In this document: positions 48,901 through 55,155 of the stretch, one piece after another
Layout of the letters: each line of letters opens with the position of its first letter
Position numbering within the stretch: the first letter of the stretch is position 1
DNA from: Cellulomonas aerilata
GTDB taxonomy: Bacteria; Actinomycetota; Actinomycetes; Actinomycetales; Cellulomonadaceae
DNA length: 64,000 nt
Reading direction: 5' to 3'
Assembly (NCBI RefSeq): GCF_007991755.1
Contig: NZ_BJYY01000001.1
Location: forward strand, 1 to 64,000
The notes under the pieces: generated by a model
Database searches by the model: none
Told to the model about the DNA's origin: nothing
What the model saw: only the letters and a program-made list of their open reading frames with translations
Program-made: the position numbers and the translations under genes

Positions 48901-48975
48901 ACCGACGGCGTCCAGTTCGACTCCCGAGAGACGGCCAACGACCCCCGGCTCGTCCTCACCATCAGGACCCCGTGA
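42889..48975 (+). CDS. giant secreted animal-type haem peroxidase with RTX repeats, Ig-like and DNRLRE domains
   Basis: A protein of about 2028 residues. Residues 1-42 are a Sec signal ending LPAAAA. The haem peroxidase spans roughly 60-930: distal His239 in QFFDHGLDLV, catalytic Arg481 and haem-linking Glu484 in GRVNENIGL, and proximal His601 in YRFGHSML. The Asp that normally follows the distal His is Gly. RTX-like calcium-binding nonapeptides (GNDGNDWMQGGDGND, GGAGDDTVFGDDGDD) occupy about 955-1250. Then come a Big_5 Ig-like domain (1363-1467) and two copies of Big_5 plus a DNRLRE-type beta domain. GTG at 42889 is a best guess among several; its GGAGG is only three bases away. It should act outside the cell, oxidising halides or phenolics. 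Confidence 0.88.
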   Translation: MRSPLVRELVLVRRAGRFVAAAVGAVVGLGTMSAATLPAAAAPVGQGFNLNASDLRFILKQIKIAERHADTLTPANQCGTLMGTAADQIPPTGAGPELPWGLRTIDGTCNNLITGQSRYGTADQRFPRIVPKSLKGAEGGDLDGSEGSIPPIASSSYVQTSGNVLDSQPRIISNLIVDQTASNPAAVDAAAATDELDDPAPPVADPQTGAYFIPNTAPDVGLSAPYNSWFTLFGQFFDHGLDLVNKGGVGTVFVPLQPADKLYNPDLDGPDNIRNTADDPPNFMVLTRATHSGDHEATNQTSPFIDQSQTYTSHPSHQVFLRKYVLDAVGDPQPSGALLTAANDGMATWADVKSQAATVLGIQLSDADVLNVPLLATDPYGRFARGENGFPQLVVPGAPGGLVEGNPAAPVTTTGATKSGHAFLDDIAHHAVPGPVDHDLDPTTPRVPAQPDTDAGTADDRNGSTYDDEMLNAHYVAGDGRVNENIGLTAVHHVFHSEHNRLVEYIDAFVKDPALMSEADRADWNAVRYAAVDGSYTYGERLFQAARFVTEMEYQHLAFEEFARKVQPLVNPFGEGGTGYNTSINPAIKAEFAHAVYRFGHSMLNESVDRVNPVGTRSDIDLLQAFLNPPSFTAGGLSPDQAAGNIVRGMTRQVGNELDEFTTEALRNRLLGLPLDLATLNITRARETGVPTLNNARKAFYEESNNSALAPYQSWADFSFSLKHSSSLNNFIAAYGKHPTITSATTVAAKRAAADALVFGANGRDTDPNTADDIANVPADRYAFLNSAPHEVTDPETGVTTEVNRTWVTVGGASQTGVDDIDLWVGGLAEKQMVFGGLLGPTFNYVFEDQMEDLQFGDRFYYLSRTAGLNLLTQLEGNSFSELIQRTTDVSGLPADSFSRPALVFDIANLGTSGPVLDDPATPFNEGTLTRMPDGTIRYGGVEHVVFNGTDGNDRVWSSEGDDTIRGNDGNDWMQGGDGNDNHIGGLGDDILLDSNGDDVLKGGDGNDTLSSGQGFGGDLNQSGRGNDFVVTGNDMAETFAGAGDDYVTGGAGDDTVFGDDGDDWIESGASVTGTGGGAFNLLQGDNGAPFQDDPNEPGHDVLIGYGGETDYDAEGGDDVMLLGPGIQRSEGMLGFDFATHESDPVAGNSDMDLSVLLPPSVETNRDRFDAVESLSGFNLNDVLKGDDRDAAAMEDHQLTAAGIARVAGLAGVLPPNVTSFTGGNILMGGAGSDSIEGRGGDDVIDGDAYLNVRISVRNQVAEPSTQVETFERMRDVQARVLSGEINPGRLRVVREVLTPTDAAAVDTAVFSGPLSDYTITAAGGVATVAHDGGAGVDGTDTLRRVERLQFTDQTIDTPAVTEAPTVTARTPVADATNVVVGNNVTATFSEAVQGVSGTSFTLRAAGAAADVPAAVTYDAATRVATLNPTADLAAGTQYTATLTGGAAAIRDLTNSPLATTTWTFTTAAPVDTVAPTVTARVPAINATGVAVAADLSATFSEAVQGVTPTTFTLRQGSATGTLVPATVTQSGTTNQWILNPNANLAANTQYTVTLDGGTTAIRDNANLALTDVTWSFTTAAAGGSTRTLTLDASADTFVNQSAPTATSGGATTLNVDSEFTPGVANTRTSTYVRFTIPALAAGETITAANLSLNVTNITPDGPQVWRTNPVWTEGTMTWNTGQPGRVGTAAVGNFGNVPLGRVTTPVTGVTTAGDVSFQLFADSTDGVQFDSRETANDPRLVLTITGGTAPVDTVAPTVTARVPAINATGVAVAADLSATFSEAVQGVTPTTFTLRQGSATGTLVPATVTQSGTTNQWILNPNANLAANTQYTVTLDGGTTAIRDNANLALTDVTWSFTTAAAGGTRTLTLDASADTWVQQGLPTTASGGATTLNVDSEFTGGNAATRTSAYVRFTIPALAAGETITAANLSLNVTNNTPDGPQVWRTNPVWTEGTMTWNTGQPGRVGTAAVGNFGNVPLGRVSTPVTGVTTAGDVSFQLFADSTDGVQFDSRETANDPRLVLTIRTP
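47293..48975 (+). repeat. 843-bp in-frame tandem duplication inside the peroxidase gene
   Basis: The sequence starting GCTCCGGTGGACACCGTGGC at 47293 begins again at 48136. The first unit is 843 bases (281 codons) and the second runs to the stop codon. Long blocks of more than 300 bases are almost identical; differences concentrate at about 47640-47770 versus 48480-48610, where one codon is also lost. Each unit encodes one Big_5 domain and one DNRLRE domain. Confidence 0.95.
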
Positions 48976-49019
48976 GGGGGGACCGAGCCGGCGGTCGTCA
49001 CCGCTGACAGCACCACACC

Positions 49020-49052
49020 GCAGCGCCCCCGGGTACCCCCCGGGGGCGCTGC
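49020..49052. terminator. bidirectional hairpin terminator
   Basis: A perfect 14-bp stem (GCAGCGCCCCCGGG and its complement) with a five-base loop stands between the convergent peroxidase and TetR genes, 44 bases after one stop and 13 from the other. Confidence 0.85.
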
Positions 49053-49065
49053 CCGTCGTCCGGGC

Positions 49066-49860
49066 TCAGGCGAGCCGCGCCCGGGCCTCCTCCAGGCGCT
49101 CGAGCAGGTTGCCCAGGGAGTGCTCGAACTCCTCCTGCATGTCCTCGATGGCGAGCCGCTCGCCGAGGCGGCTCAGCGTGGGGAAGGCGCTGAGGTCCAG
49201 CGTGGGCCGGTCCTCGTCCGTGGCGTCGACGCCGACGCCTGTCACCGTGACCATGTCGGCGCCCTCGGCGGACGCCTCGAGGAGCAGGTGCCCGACCAGG
49301 AAGCTGCCGAACGCGCGGTAGGCGTACACGGCGGCGTCCTCGCTGAAGCCGCGTGACAGCAGCGCCGCGAGGAACCCCTCGATCCAGCGCAGGCTGCGCA
49401 GCGGCGGCCGGATCCACGGCGCCGCCCGGCTGCGCGTGGCGATCAGCGGGAAGATCTGCGGGTGGGTCAGCGCCAGGCGGCGGACACCCGCCGCGACCTT
49501 GCGCAGGAACGTCTGCCAGTCGTCCTCCGGCGCGAGCAGGACCTGCGGGTCGGCGTACAGCTGGTCCATCAGCCGGTCGACCATCGCGTCGAGCAGCTCG
49601 TCGCGGCTCTGCACGTACCGGTAGAGCGCCATGCCCTCGACGCCGAGCGAGGCGCCCAGCTTGCGCATGGACAGCTCGGCGAGCCCGAACTGGTCGACGT
49701 GGTCGATGGCCGCCTCCAGGACGACGCTCCGGCTCAGGCCCGGCCGCAGCCGCCGGGCCCCGGGCGTGCCGGGGGTCGTCGCCGGTGGGCGCTGCTCGTC
49801 ACCGGCGGGGCGCTCGTCCGGCGCCCGACCCGCTCCTGCGGGGGTCGCTCGTCCCGACAC
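49066..49860 (-). CDS. TetR-family transcriptional regulator
   Basis: A 264-residue TetR/AcrR regulator. After a 35-residue Pro/Ala-rich leader the helix-turn-helix domain reads LSRSVVLEAAIDHVDQFGLA, then LSMRKLGASLGVEGMALYRYV. The C-terminal ligand-binding part contains LALTHPQIFPLIATR and WIEGFLAALLSRGF, as in TetR_C proteins with a tetracycline-repressor-like dimer interface. GTG at 49860 has GGGAGG just upstream. It faces away from the PRC-barrel gene, and is convergent with the peroxidase gene; its targets are unknown but the divergent PRC gene is a natural candidate. Confidence 0.9.
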   Translation of the reverse strand: MSGRATPAGAGRAPDERPAGDEQRPPATTPGTPGARRLRPGLSRSVVLEAAIDHVDQFGLAELSMRKLGASLGVEGMALYRYVQSRDELLDAMVDRLMDQLYADPQVLLAPEDDWQTFLRKVAAGVRRLALTHPQIFPLIATRSRAAPWIRPPLRSLRWIEGFLAALLSRGFSEDAAVYAYRAFGSFLVGHLLLEASAEGADMVTVTGVGVDATDEDRPTLDLSAFPTLSRLGERLAIEDMQEEFEHSLGNLLERLEEARARLA

Positions 49861-50087
49861 GGTCCTCCCTCCGACGCCGGTCGACGGGGAGGGACCGACC
49901 GTCGACGCGACGATCCAGGTCCGATGCCCCCCGCGGCGTCCTGCGTGGATCCGCCGTCGGCGGCAGTCTAGGTGTTCGGCCTGCACAGCGGCCTGGCGAC
50001 GACGGGCCGCAGGGCCGCCGTCGCGCCCTGCTCCACGCTGTCGCCGGACACTGCCCGCCGCACGGACCGACCCACCCGAGGAGCGTC

Positions 50088-50495
50088 ATGCCGATCAGCG
50101 AGGACCAGGCGTTCCTGGTGACCCGGTCGACGGCGTACGACCGGGACGGGCTGCGCATCGGCGCCGTCATGGGCATCTACTCCGACAACCACACCGGACG
50201 GCCCGAGTGGGTGACGGTCTCCGAGGAGTCGACCGGCTCCGTCCGCTTCGCCCCGCTGGCGAGCGCCTCGTACGCGCGCGGCCGCCTCCTGCTGGACGTG
50301 ACCCGGGCCCAGGTCCTTGCAGCGCCGGTCACCTCGCACGGCGACGACCTCGACGGACGGGCGGAGACCGTGCTCTACACCCACTACGGGCTCTCCCCCG
50401 CCGGCGACACCGACGTCGACCCGGCCAGCAGGACCACCCCACGGGCGGAGTCGGACAGCGGCGAGCACAGCCTCCTGCCGCCGGCCGAGCGCTGA
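50088..50495 (+). CDS. short PRC-barrel-domain protein
   Basis: A 135-residue protein with a single PRC-barrel fold: IGAVMGIYSDNHTGRPEWVTVSEE is the typical G-x-V-x(6)-D...G-x-P-E-W-V/A-x-V core. A YTHYGL motif near residue 100 matches the YYGLDY helix of the next gene, so this is a short paralogue lacking the second domain. The tail is Ser/Asp-rich. ATG at 50088 has GAGGAG just upstream. Function unknown; PRC barrels often bind RNA or small ligands in stress proteins. Confidence 0.75.
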   Translation: MPISEDQAFLVTRSTAYDRDGLRIGAVMGIYSDNHTGRPEWVTVSEESTGSVRFAPLASASYARGRLLLDVTRAQVLAAPVTSHGDDLDGRAETVLYTHYGLSPAGDTDVDPASRTTPRAESDSGEHSLLPPAER

Positions 50496-50575
50496 CGCAG
50501 CTCCCGTCGAGGCGCCGCGGGACGCCGGTCGAGCACGATCCCGGCGTTCAGGTTGCCGGACCCCTGAGGGCGTGT

Positions 50576-50592
50576 TGACATTGTAAACGTCA
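50576..50592. promoter_or_regulatory. inverted repeat in an AT-rich patch upstream of the PRC-DUF2382 gene
   Basis: TGACATTGTAAACGTCA is an inverted repeat (seven bases per arm, one mismatch, GTA centre). It overlaps TTGACA, a match to a -35 element, but no fitting -10 follows. It is an unusual AT-rich spot in very GC-rich DNA, 170 bases before the start at 50761. The binding factor is unknown. Confidence 0.5.
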
Positions 50593-50760
50593 TCCGCAGC
50601 GGGCCGGACGCACCGACCGTCGCCAACGCCGCACCGGGACGCCCCGACGGGCCGCGGCCGCCTGGAGCGCCCTCAGGGGCGACCGGCCGACCGGGCCCGA
50701 CCCGCCTCGGAGCACGTACGACAGCACGAGGCACGTCCGCAGCACACCGATGGAGGAAAC

Positions 50761-51591
50761 ATGATCAGCACGAACGAGATCCAGAACCTGCTCGCGTCCG
50801 GCGGCACCGTCGTCGACACCACCGGGGACAAGGTCGGCAAGGTCAGCCAGGTCTTCCTGGACGACCAGACCGGCAACCCGGAGTGGGTCACCGTCACCAC
50901 GGGCCTGTTCGGCACGGCCGAGTCCTTCATCCCGCTCGCGCAGGCGACCATCCGCGGCGACGAGATCGTCGTCCCCCACGACAAGGCGACCGTCAAGGGT
51001 GCCCCCCGCGTGGCGGACGCCAACGGCCACCTGTCCGAGACCGAGGAGGCGGAGCTGTTCCGCTACTACGGCCTCGACTACACCACCGGCACCGAGACCA
51101 CCACGGCCGGCTACGACACGACCACGGCCGGCACGACCGCGGGCGTCAGCGACGTCAACCAGCACGGGACAGTCGGCCACGACACCTCGGGCCCGACCAC
51201 CGACAACGCCATGACGCGTTCCGAGGAGCAGCTGCACGTCGGCACCGAGCGCGTCGCCACCGGCCGCGCCCGTCTGCGCAAGTACGTCGTCAGCGAGCAG
51301 CAGACGGTGTCCGTGCCGGTCAGCCACGAGGAGGTGCGGCTCGAGCGTGAGCCGATCACCGACGCGAACGTCGGCAACGCGCTCGACGGCCCGGCCATCA
51401 GCGAGGAGGAGCACGAGGTGGTCCTCACCGAGGAGCGCCCCGTCGTCGCCAAGGAGACCGTCCCGGTCGAGCGCGTGCGCCTCGACACCGACGTCGTCAC
51501 GGAGACCGAGACGGTCACCGAGGACGTCCGCAAGGAGCAGATCGAGCTCGAGGGCGACACGGACACGCGTCGCGGCACCACCGGGCTCTGA
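50761..51591 (+). CDS. PRC-barrel and DUF2382 (YsnF/AvaK-type) stress protein
   Basis: A 276-residue protein in two parts. Residues 1-105 are a PRC barrel: GDKVGKVSQVFLDDQTGNPE followed by W-V-T-V, then EEAELFRYYGLDY. A Thr/Gly-rich linker of 40 residues follows. Residues 150-265 are a DUF2382 domain with the repeated pattern ARLRKYVVSEQQTVSVPVSH, VRLEREPI and ETVTEDVRKEQIELEG. Such proteins are general-stress or desiccation-linked in actinobacteria. ATG at 50761 has GGAGGAA upstream. Two hairpins follow the gene. Confidence 0.9.
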   Translation: MISTNEIQNLLASGGTVVDTTGDKVGKVSQVFLDDQTGNPEWVTVTTGLFGTAESFIPLAQATIRGDEIVVPHDKATVKGAPRVADANGHLSETEEAELFRYYGLDYTTGTETTTAGYDTTTAGTTAGVSDVNQHGTVGHDTSGPTTDNAMTRSEEQLHVGTERVATGRARLRKYVVSEQQTVSVPVSHEEVRLEREPITDANVGNALDGPAISEEEHEVVLTEERPVVAKETVPVERVRLDTDVVTETETVTEDVRKEQIELEGDTDTRRGTTGL

Positions 51592-51605
51592 CCTGAGCCG
51601 GCGCA

Positions 51606-51691
51606 GGGACGCCGCGACCGCACCGACGGTCCGGCGTCCCTCGCCCACCAGCACCACACCCGTGGCGCTCCGCACGCGGAGCACCACGGGT
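51606..51691 (+). terminator. two tandem hairpins after the PRC-DUF2382 gene
   Basis: The first hairpin has a perfect 9-bp stem, GGGACGCCG at 51606-51614 and its complement at 51632-51640. The second, at 51658-51691, has an 8-bp outer stem (ACCCGTGG), one mismatch and a 6-bp inner stem with a CACG loop. They lie 15-100 bases after the stop codon and 63 bases or more before the next gene. Confidence 0.75.
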
Positions 51692-51753
51692 CCGGCCGGG
51701 GCCCTCGTCCCGCCGGTGCACGGCCCGGCGTCACCACAAGGAGCACCACCGCC

Positions 51754-52398
51754 ATGAGCACCACCCCGCACGGCTCGACCCCTGCCTCGGACCCGACGCC
51801 CTCGGGTTCCGTCTCCGCCAAGAGCTTCGGACGCGACCGCGAGAGCGTGATCGCGCGCGAGAAGGAGCAGTTCGGTGGCATCAAGGTCGGCTCCGCCTTC
51901 TTCGGCTGGCTCACCGCCACCGGCACCGCGGTCCTGCTGACCGCACTGGCCGCCGCCGCGGGCACCGCGGTGGGCGTCGCGAGCAACACCGACGCCGCCG
52001 AGGCGGCCGAGCAGGCCACGTCGGACCCGGGCACGGTCGGGGTCGTCGGCGGGGTCGTCCTGCTCGTCGTGTTGTTCGTCGCCTACTACTGCGGTGGCTA
52101 CGTGGCGGGGCGCATGGCGCGCTTCAACGGCGCCAAGCAGGGCCTGGCCGTGTGGCTGTGGGCCGTCATCATCGCGGTCGCCGTCGCCGTCCTGGCCGCC
52201 GTCGCCGGCGACCAGTTCAACGTCCTGGGCCAGCTGAACAGCTTCCCGCGCATCCCGATCTCGGAGGGTGACGTGACCACCGGCGGCATCATCGCGCTGC
52301 TGGTCATCGCCGCCGCGAGCCTCGCCGGCGCCGTCCTCGGCGGCCTCGCCGGGATGCGGTTCCACCGCAAGGTCGACAGGGCCGGCCTCGGCCGCTGA
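51754..52398 (+). CDS. four-helix integral membrane protein of unknown function
   Basis: A 214-residue protein. The first 45 residues are polar and Ser/Pro-rich with an acidic/basic stretch (FGRDRESVIAREKEQFGGIK). Four membrane helices follow: FFGWLTATGTAVLLTALAAA, VVGGVVLLVVLFVAYYCGGY, VWLWAVIIAVAVAVLAAVAG and IIALLVIAAASLAGAVLGGL. The end is short and basic. The GGYVAGRMARF-G loop recurs in actinobacterial membrane proteins found beside DUF2382 genes. ATG at 51754 has AAGGAG upstream. I do not recognise a function. Confidence 0.8.
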   Translation: MSTTPHGSTPASDPTPSGSVSAKSFGRDRESVIAREKEQFGGIKVGSAFFGWLTATGTAVLLTALAAAAGTAVGVASNTDAAEAAEQATSDPGTVGVVGGVVLLVVLFVAYYCGGYVAGRMARFNGAKQGLAVWLWAVIIAVAVAVLAAVAGDQFNVLGQLNSFPRIPISEGDVTTGGIIALLVIAAASLAGAVLGGLAGMRFHRKVDRAGLGR

Positions 52399-52432
52399 CC
52401 CCCGCACCACCCGCGCGCACAGCCGGCGCCAC

Positions 52433-52476
52433 CTCACCCCCCACCCGAGCCGGACCGGCCCGGCGTGGGGGGTGAG
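52433..52476. terminator. bidirectional hairpin terminator
   Basis: A perfect 12-bp stem (CTCACCCCCCAC and GTGGGGGGTGAG) encloses 20 bases that can pair further (GCCGGACCGGC). It separates the membrane-protein gene from the convergent glycerate kinase gene. Confidence 0.85.
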
Positions 52477-52492
52477 TCGTCCCACGACGGGG

Positions 52493-53470
52493 TCACACGC
52501 CGGCGAGCAGGAGCCCCGTCGCCTCGGTGATCGCGGCGCGGGTGTCGTGCAGCGCCCGGTCCAGGCCGCACGCCTCGACCAGGCTGACGACCGGCAGGCG
52601 CGCGACGCCCGGGTCGGCCACGCCGACGACGGCGAGGCACGGGATCCCGGCACGCCGCGCGCGGCCGTCCACACCACCGACGACCTTGCCCTCGAAGGAC
52701 TGCGCGTCCAGCCGGCCCTCACCGGTCAGCACGAGGTCAGCGCGTGCCAGCGCGGCGTCGATCCCAAGGGCGTCGGCGACCATGTCCACGCCCGGCACGA
52801 GCCGTGCGCCGAGCGCCGCCAGACCACCGGCCAGCCCACCAGCGGCTCCGCTGCCCGGCAGCCCGCCGACGTCCCGCCCGGTCGTCCGCAGGTACTCCGC
52901 GCGCAGGTCCTGCAGCCGCCGGGTGAGGACGGCGACGTCGCCGGGGGTGGCGCCCTTCTGCGGGCCGAACACCGCCGCGGCATCGACGAAGAGCGTCGCG
53001 ACGTCGCACGCGACCTGCAGGTCGACACCGGGCGGCAGGTCCCCGACGGCATCCAGGGCCCCACGGCCGCCGTCCGTCGTCGCGACCCCGCCGACGGTGA
53101 CGAGCAGGCGGCGCGCCCCGAGCGCGACGGCCTCGGCGATCAGCTCGCCGACCCCGCGCGTGGTGGCCTCGAGCGGCCGGTTGCCGGCCGCACCGCCCGC
53201 GAGCACCAGGCCCGCGCACCGCGCGGCCTCGACGACCGCCACCCCGTCCCCGAGTCGCCACGCGGCCTCCACCGGCGTCCCGAGCGGCCCGGTGACCGTG
53301 CTCGTGCGGTTCGGTCCACCGAGGGCGTCGAGGGTGCCCTCGCCCCCGTCGGCCATGGGGATGAGCTCGGTGGTCCAGCTGCGCGCGGTGACCGCGGCGG
53401 CCATCGCCGCGGCGACCTCGTCGGCGGAGGCGGTGCCCTTGAACTTGTCGGGACTGATCAGGACACGCAC
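52493..53470 (-). CDS. glycerate 2-kinase (GarK/GlxK family)
   Basis: A 325-residue kinase that phosphorylates D-glycerate. It begins RVLISPDKFKGTASADEVAA, the family's ATP-binding signature, then IPMADGGEGTLDAL, GVATTDGGRGALDAVG and VFGPQKGATPGDV, and ends with DLVLTGEGRLDAQSF and GKVVGGVDGRA. This is the GarK/GlxK type, which gives 2-phosphoglycerate for glycolysis. GTG at 53470 has GGAG eight bases upstream. It stands behind the MFS transporter on the same strand but a strong hairpin lies between, so it may have its own promoter or be attenuated. It would use D-glycerate made by the dehydrogenase at 59.5-60.5 kb. Confidence 0.93.
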   Translation of the reverse strand: MRVLISPDKFKGTASADEVAAAMAAAVTARSWTTELIPMADGGEGTLDALGGPNRTSTVTGPLGTPVEAAWRLGDGVAVVEAARCAGLVLAGGAAGNRPLEATTRGVGELIAEAVALGARRLLVTVGGVATTDGGRGALDAVGDLPPGVDLQVACDVATLFVDAAAVFGPQKGATPGDVAVLTRRLQDLRAEYLRTTGRDVGGLPGSGAAGGLAGGLAALGARLVPGVDMVADALGIDAALARADLVLTGEGRLDAQSFEGKVVGGVDGRARRAGIPCLAVVGVADPGVARLPVVSLVEACGLDRALHDTRAAITEATGLLLAGV

Positions 53471-53506
53471 CGCGGGACTCCTCGCGACGGCTCGGGCAGG
53501 GACGAC

Positions 53507-53546
53507 GGGCGTGCCGGACGGCGGTGGACCGCCGTCCGGCACGCCC
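53507..53546 (-). terminator. strong hairpin between MFS transporter and glycerate kinase genes
   Basis: A perfect 18-bp stem with a TGGA loop (left arm GGGCGTGCCGGACGGCGG) begins seven bases after the MFS stop codon. It lies inside the 83-base gap before the glycerate kinase start. Confidence 0.85.
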
Positions 53547-53553
53547 GGAGGGT

Positions 53554-54879
53554 TCACGCGGTGACCGGAGTCTTCACCAGCGGCTCGACGCGACGCAGCA
53601 TGAGCCCGAAGATGAGCGCCCCCGCCACGGCCACACCGCCGGCCAGGACCAGCGGCGCCTGGAAGCTGCCGGTCGCGCCGTACAGGGCGCCGATGACGAT
53701 CGGGCTCAGCGCCGAGCCGATGTTGGAGAAGAAGTTCTGCGTACCTCCGAGCGAGGCGACGGTGCCGGTCGGGGCGACGTCGGACGGGAGGCACCAGATC
53801 GTCACGATGGTGAAGGCGGCAGCCGCGTACGAGACGGACATGAGAGCCAGTGCCTGCCACGCCTCGGGCGCCACGGCTGCGAGGGAGATGACCGCGCACA
53901 GCAGCATGCCGGTCACGAGGCAGGTCTTGCGCACGCGCGTCACGCTCCACCCGCGGGCCAGCAGGTAGTCCCCGGTGAGGCCACCGATCCAGGAGCCGAC
54001 GATCGCCGCGATGGGCGGGATGGAGCCGAAGATGCCGAGCTTGAGCAGGTCGAATCCGCGCTCGTTCACCAGGTAGGACGGGAACCAGGTCAGGAAGAAC
54101 GTCACCATGAAGTTCACGCAGAAGAAGCCGAGCATCATGGCCCACACGGTCCGGTAGCGCAGCAGCTGCCGGAGCGCCATCGGCTTCTCCTTCGCGCCCG
54201 TGGGGACGGCACGGTCCTCGTTGATGACGGCGAGCTCCGCGTCGTTGACCCGGCGCAGCGCCTCGGGGTGCCGGTACAGCGCCCACCAGCCGGCGGTCCA
54301 CAGGACGCCGAAGACGAAGGCGATGACGAAGACCGCCCGCCAGCCCCACACCGCGATGATCGTGGCGATGACCGGGGTCGCGATGGCGCTGCCGATCCGG
54401 GCGCCGGAGTCGTAGACGGACGTGGCCCGTGCGCGCTCCCGGGGCGGGAACCACCGCGACACCGTCTTGGCCGACGACGGGTACGCGCCCGCCTCACCCA
54501 CGCCGAGGCCCAGACGCAGGCCCATGAGGACGCCGAAGCTCGACGCGACCGCGGTGAGCCCGGTGAACAGCGACCACACCAGCACGGACGCCCCGAACAT
54601 CAGCCGCTCGCCGAACCGGTCGATGAGCCGGCCGGCGGGGATCTGCATGAGGGCGTAGGACCAGGAGAACGCCGAGAGGATCAGGCCCTGCTGCGCCGGT
54701 GAGAGCGCGAAGTCCTCGGTCATGAAGGGCAGGGCGACGGAGATCGCCGAGCGGTCGATGTAGTTGATCGCCAGGCCGACGGCACAGGCGATCGCGATGA
54801 ACCAGCGCACGCGGGACGCGCGTGCGGAGACGCTGGTGTGAACGGTCTGGTGCTCGGGTGCTGCTGCGGTGCTGCTCAC
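53554..54879 (-). CDS. MFS transporter, ACS (anion:cation symporter) type
   Basis: A 441-residue 12-helix transporter. NYIDRSAISVALPFM in helix 1, QQGLILSAFSWSYALMQIPA and GRLIDRFGER (the loop 2-3 motif), LGVGEAGAYPSSAKTVSRWF and PPRERARATSVYDSGARIG are all typical of the anion:cation symporter family, whose members carry hexuronates, glucarate, galactonate and similar acids. This hints that the cluster's substrate is a sugar acid, though a neutral polyol is not excluded. GTG at 54879 has AGGAGG six bases upstream. It is divergent from the DeoR gene across 276 bases. Confidence 0.92.
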   Translation of the reverse strand: MSSTAAAPEHQTVHTSVSARASRVRWFIAIACAVGLAINYIDRSAISVALPFMTEDFALSPAQQGLILSAFSWSYALMQIPAGRLIDRFGERLMFGASVLVWSLFTGLTAVASSFGVLMGLRLGLGVGEAGAYPSSAKTVSRWFPPRERARATSVYDSGARIGSAIATPVIATIIAVWGWRAVFVIAFVFGVLWTAGWWALYRHPEALRRVNDAELAVINEDRAVPTGAKEKPMALRQLLRYRTVWAMMLGFFCVNFMVTFFLTWFPSYLVNERGFDLLKLGIFGSIPPIAAIVGSWIGGLTGDYLLARGWSVTRVRKTCLVTGMLLCAVISLAAVAPEAWQALALMSVSYAAAAFTIVTIWCLPSDVAPTGTVASLGGTQNFFSNIGSALSPIVIGALYGATGSFQAPLVLAGGVAVAGALIFGLMLRRVEPLVKTPVTA

Positions 54880-55096
54880 GGTGACCTCCTCGTACCGGGG
54901 CAGAGGCCGAACGGCCTGTGCGTGAATCGCTCATGGAGCGGAAGGGCTCTCGCCATGGAGGGGAGCACCACAGGTGCCCGCGCCTCGTTGCGTCCGTTAG
55001 ATGATCGACTTGCGCATGCTGCCGTGTCAAGAGTGCGCAACTAAGTGCCTGACCGCGCGCTTTCACACGGGGACAGCCCCGGCGGGCCGTCGTAGA

Positions 55097-55111
55097 TGCG
55101 CGAAGCGCGCA
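55097..55111. promoter_or_regulatory. palindrome upstream of the DeoR promoter, candidate operator
   Basis: TGCGCGAAGCGCGCA is a perfect inverted repeat with six bases per arm and an AAG centre. It ends eight bases before the -35 element of the DeoR promoter, in the region shared with the divergent MFS gene. It may be bound by the DeoR protein, which often represses its own operon. Confidence 0.5.
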
Positions 55112-55119
55112 CATAAGCC

Positions 55120-55148
55120 TTGACTGCGCGGTTCACGCACGGTAGAAC
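55120..55148 (+). promoter_or_regulatory. sigma70-type promoter giving a leaderless DeoR transcript
   Basis: TTGACT (55120-55125), a 17-base spacer and TAGAAC (55143-55148) form a good sigma70-type promoter. The ATG at 55156 lies seven bases after the -10 element, where transcription would start, and no ribosome-binding site is present. A leaderless mRNA is the simplest reading; such mRNAs are common in actinobacteria. Confidence 0.65.
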
Positions 55149-55155
55149 TGTGTCC

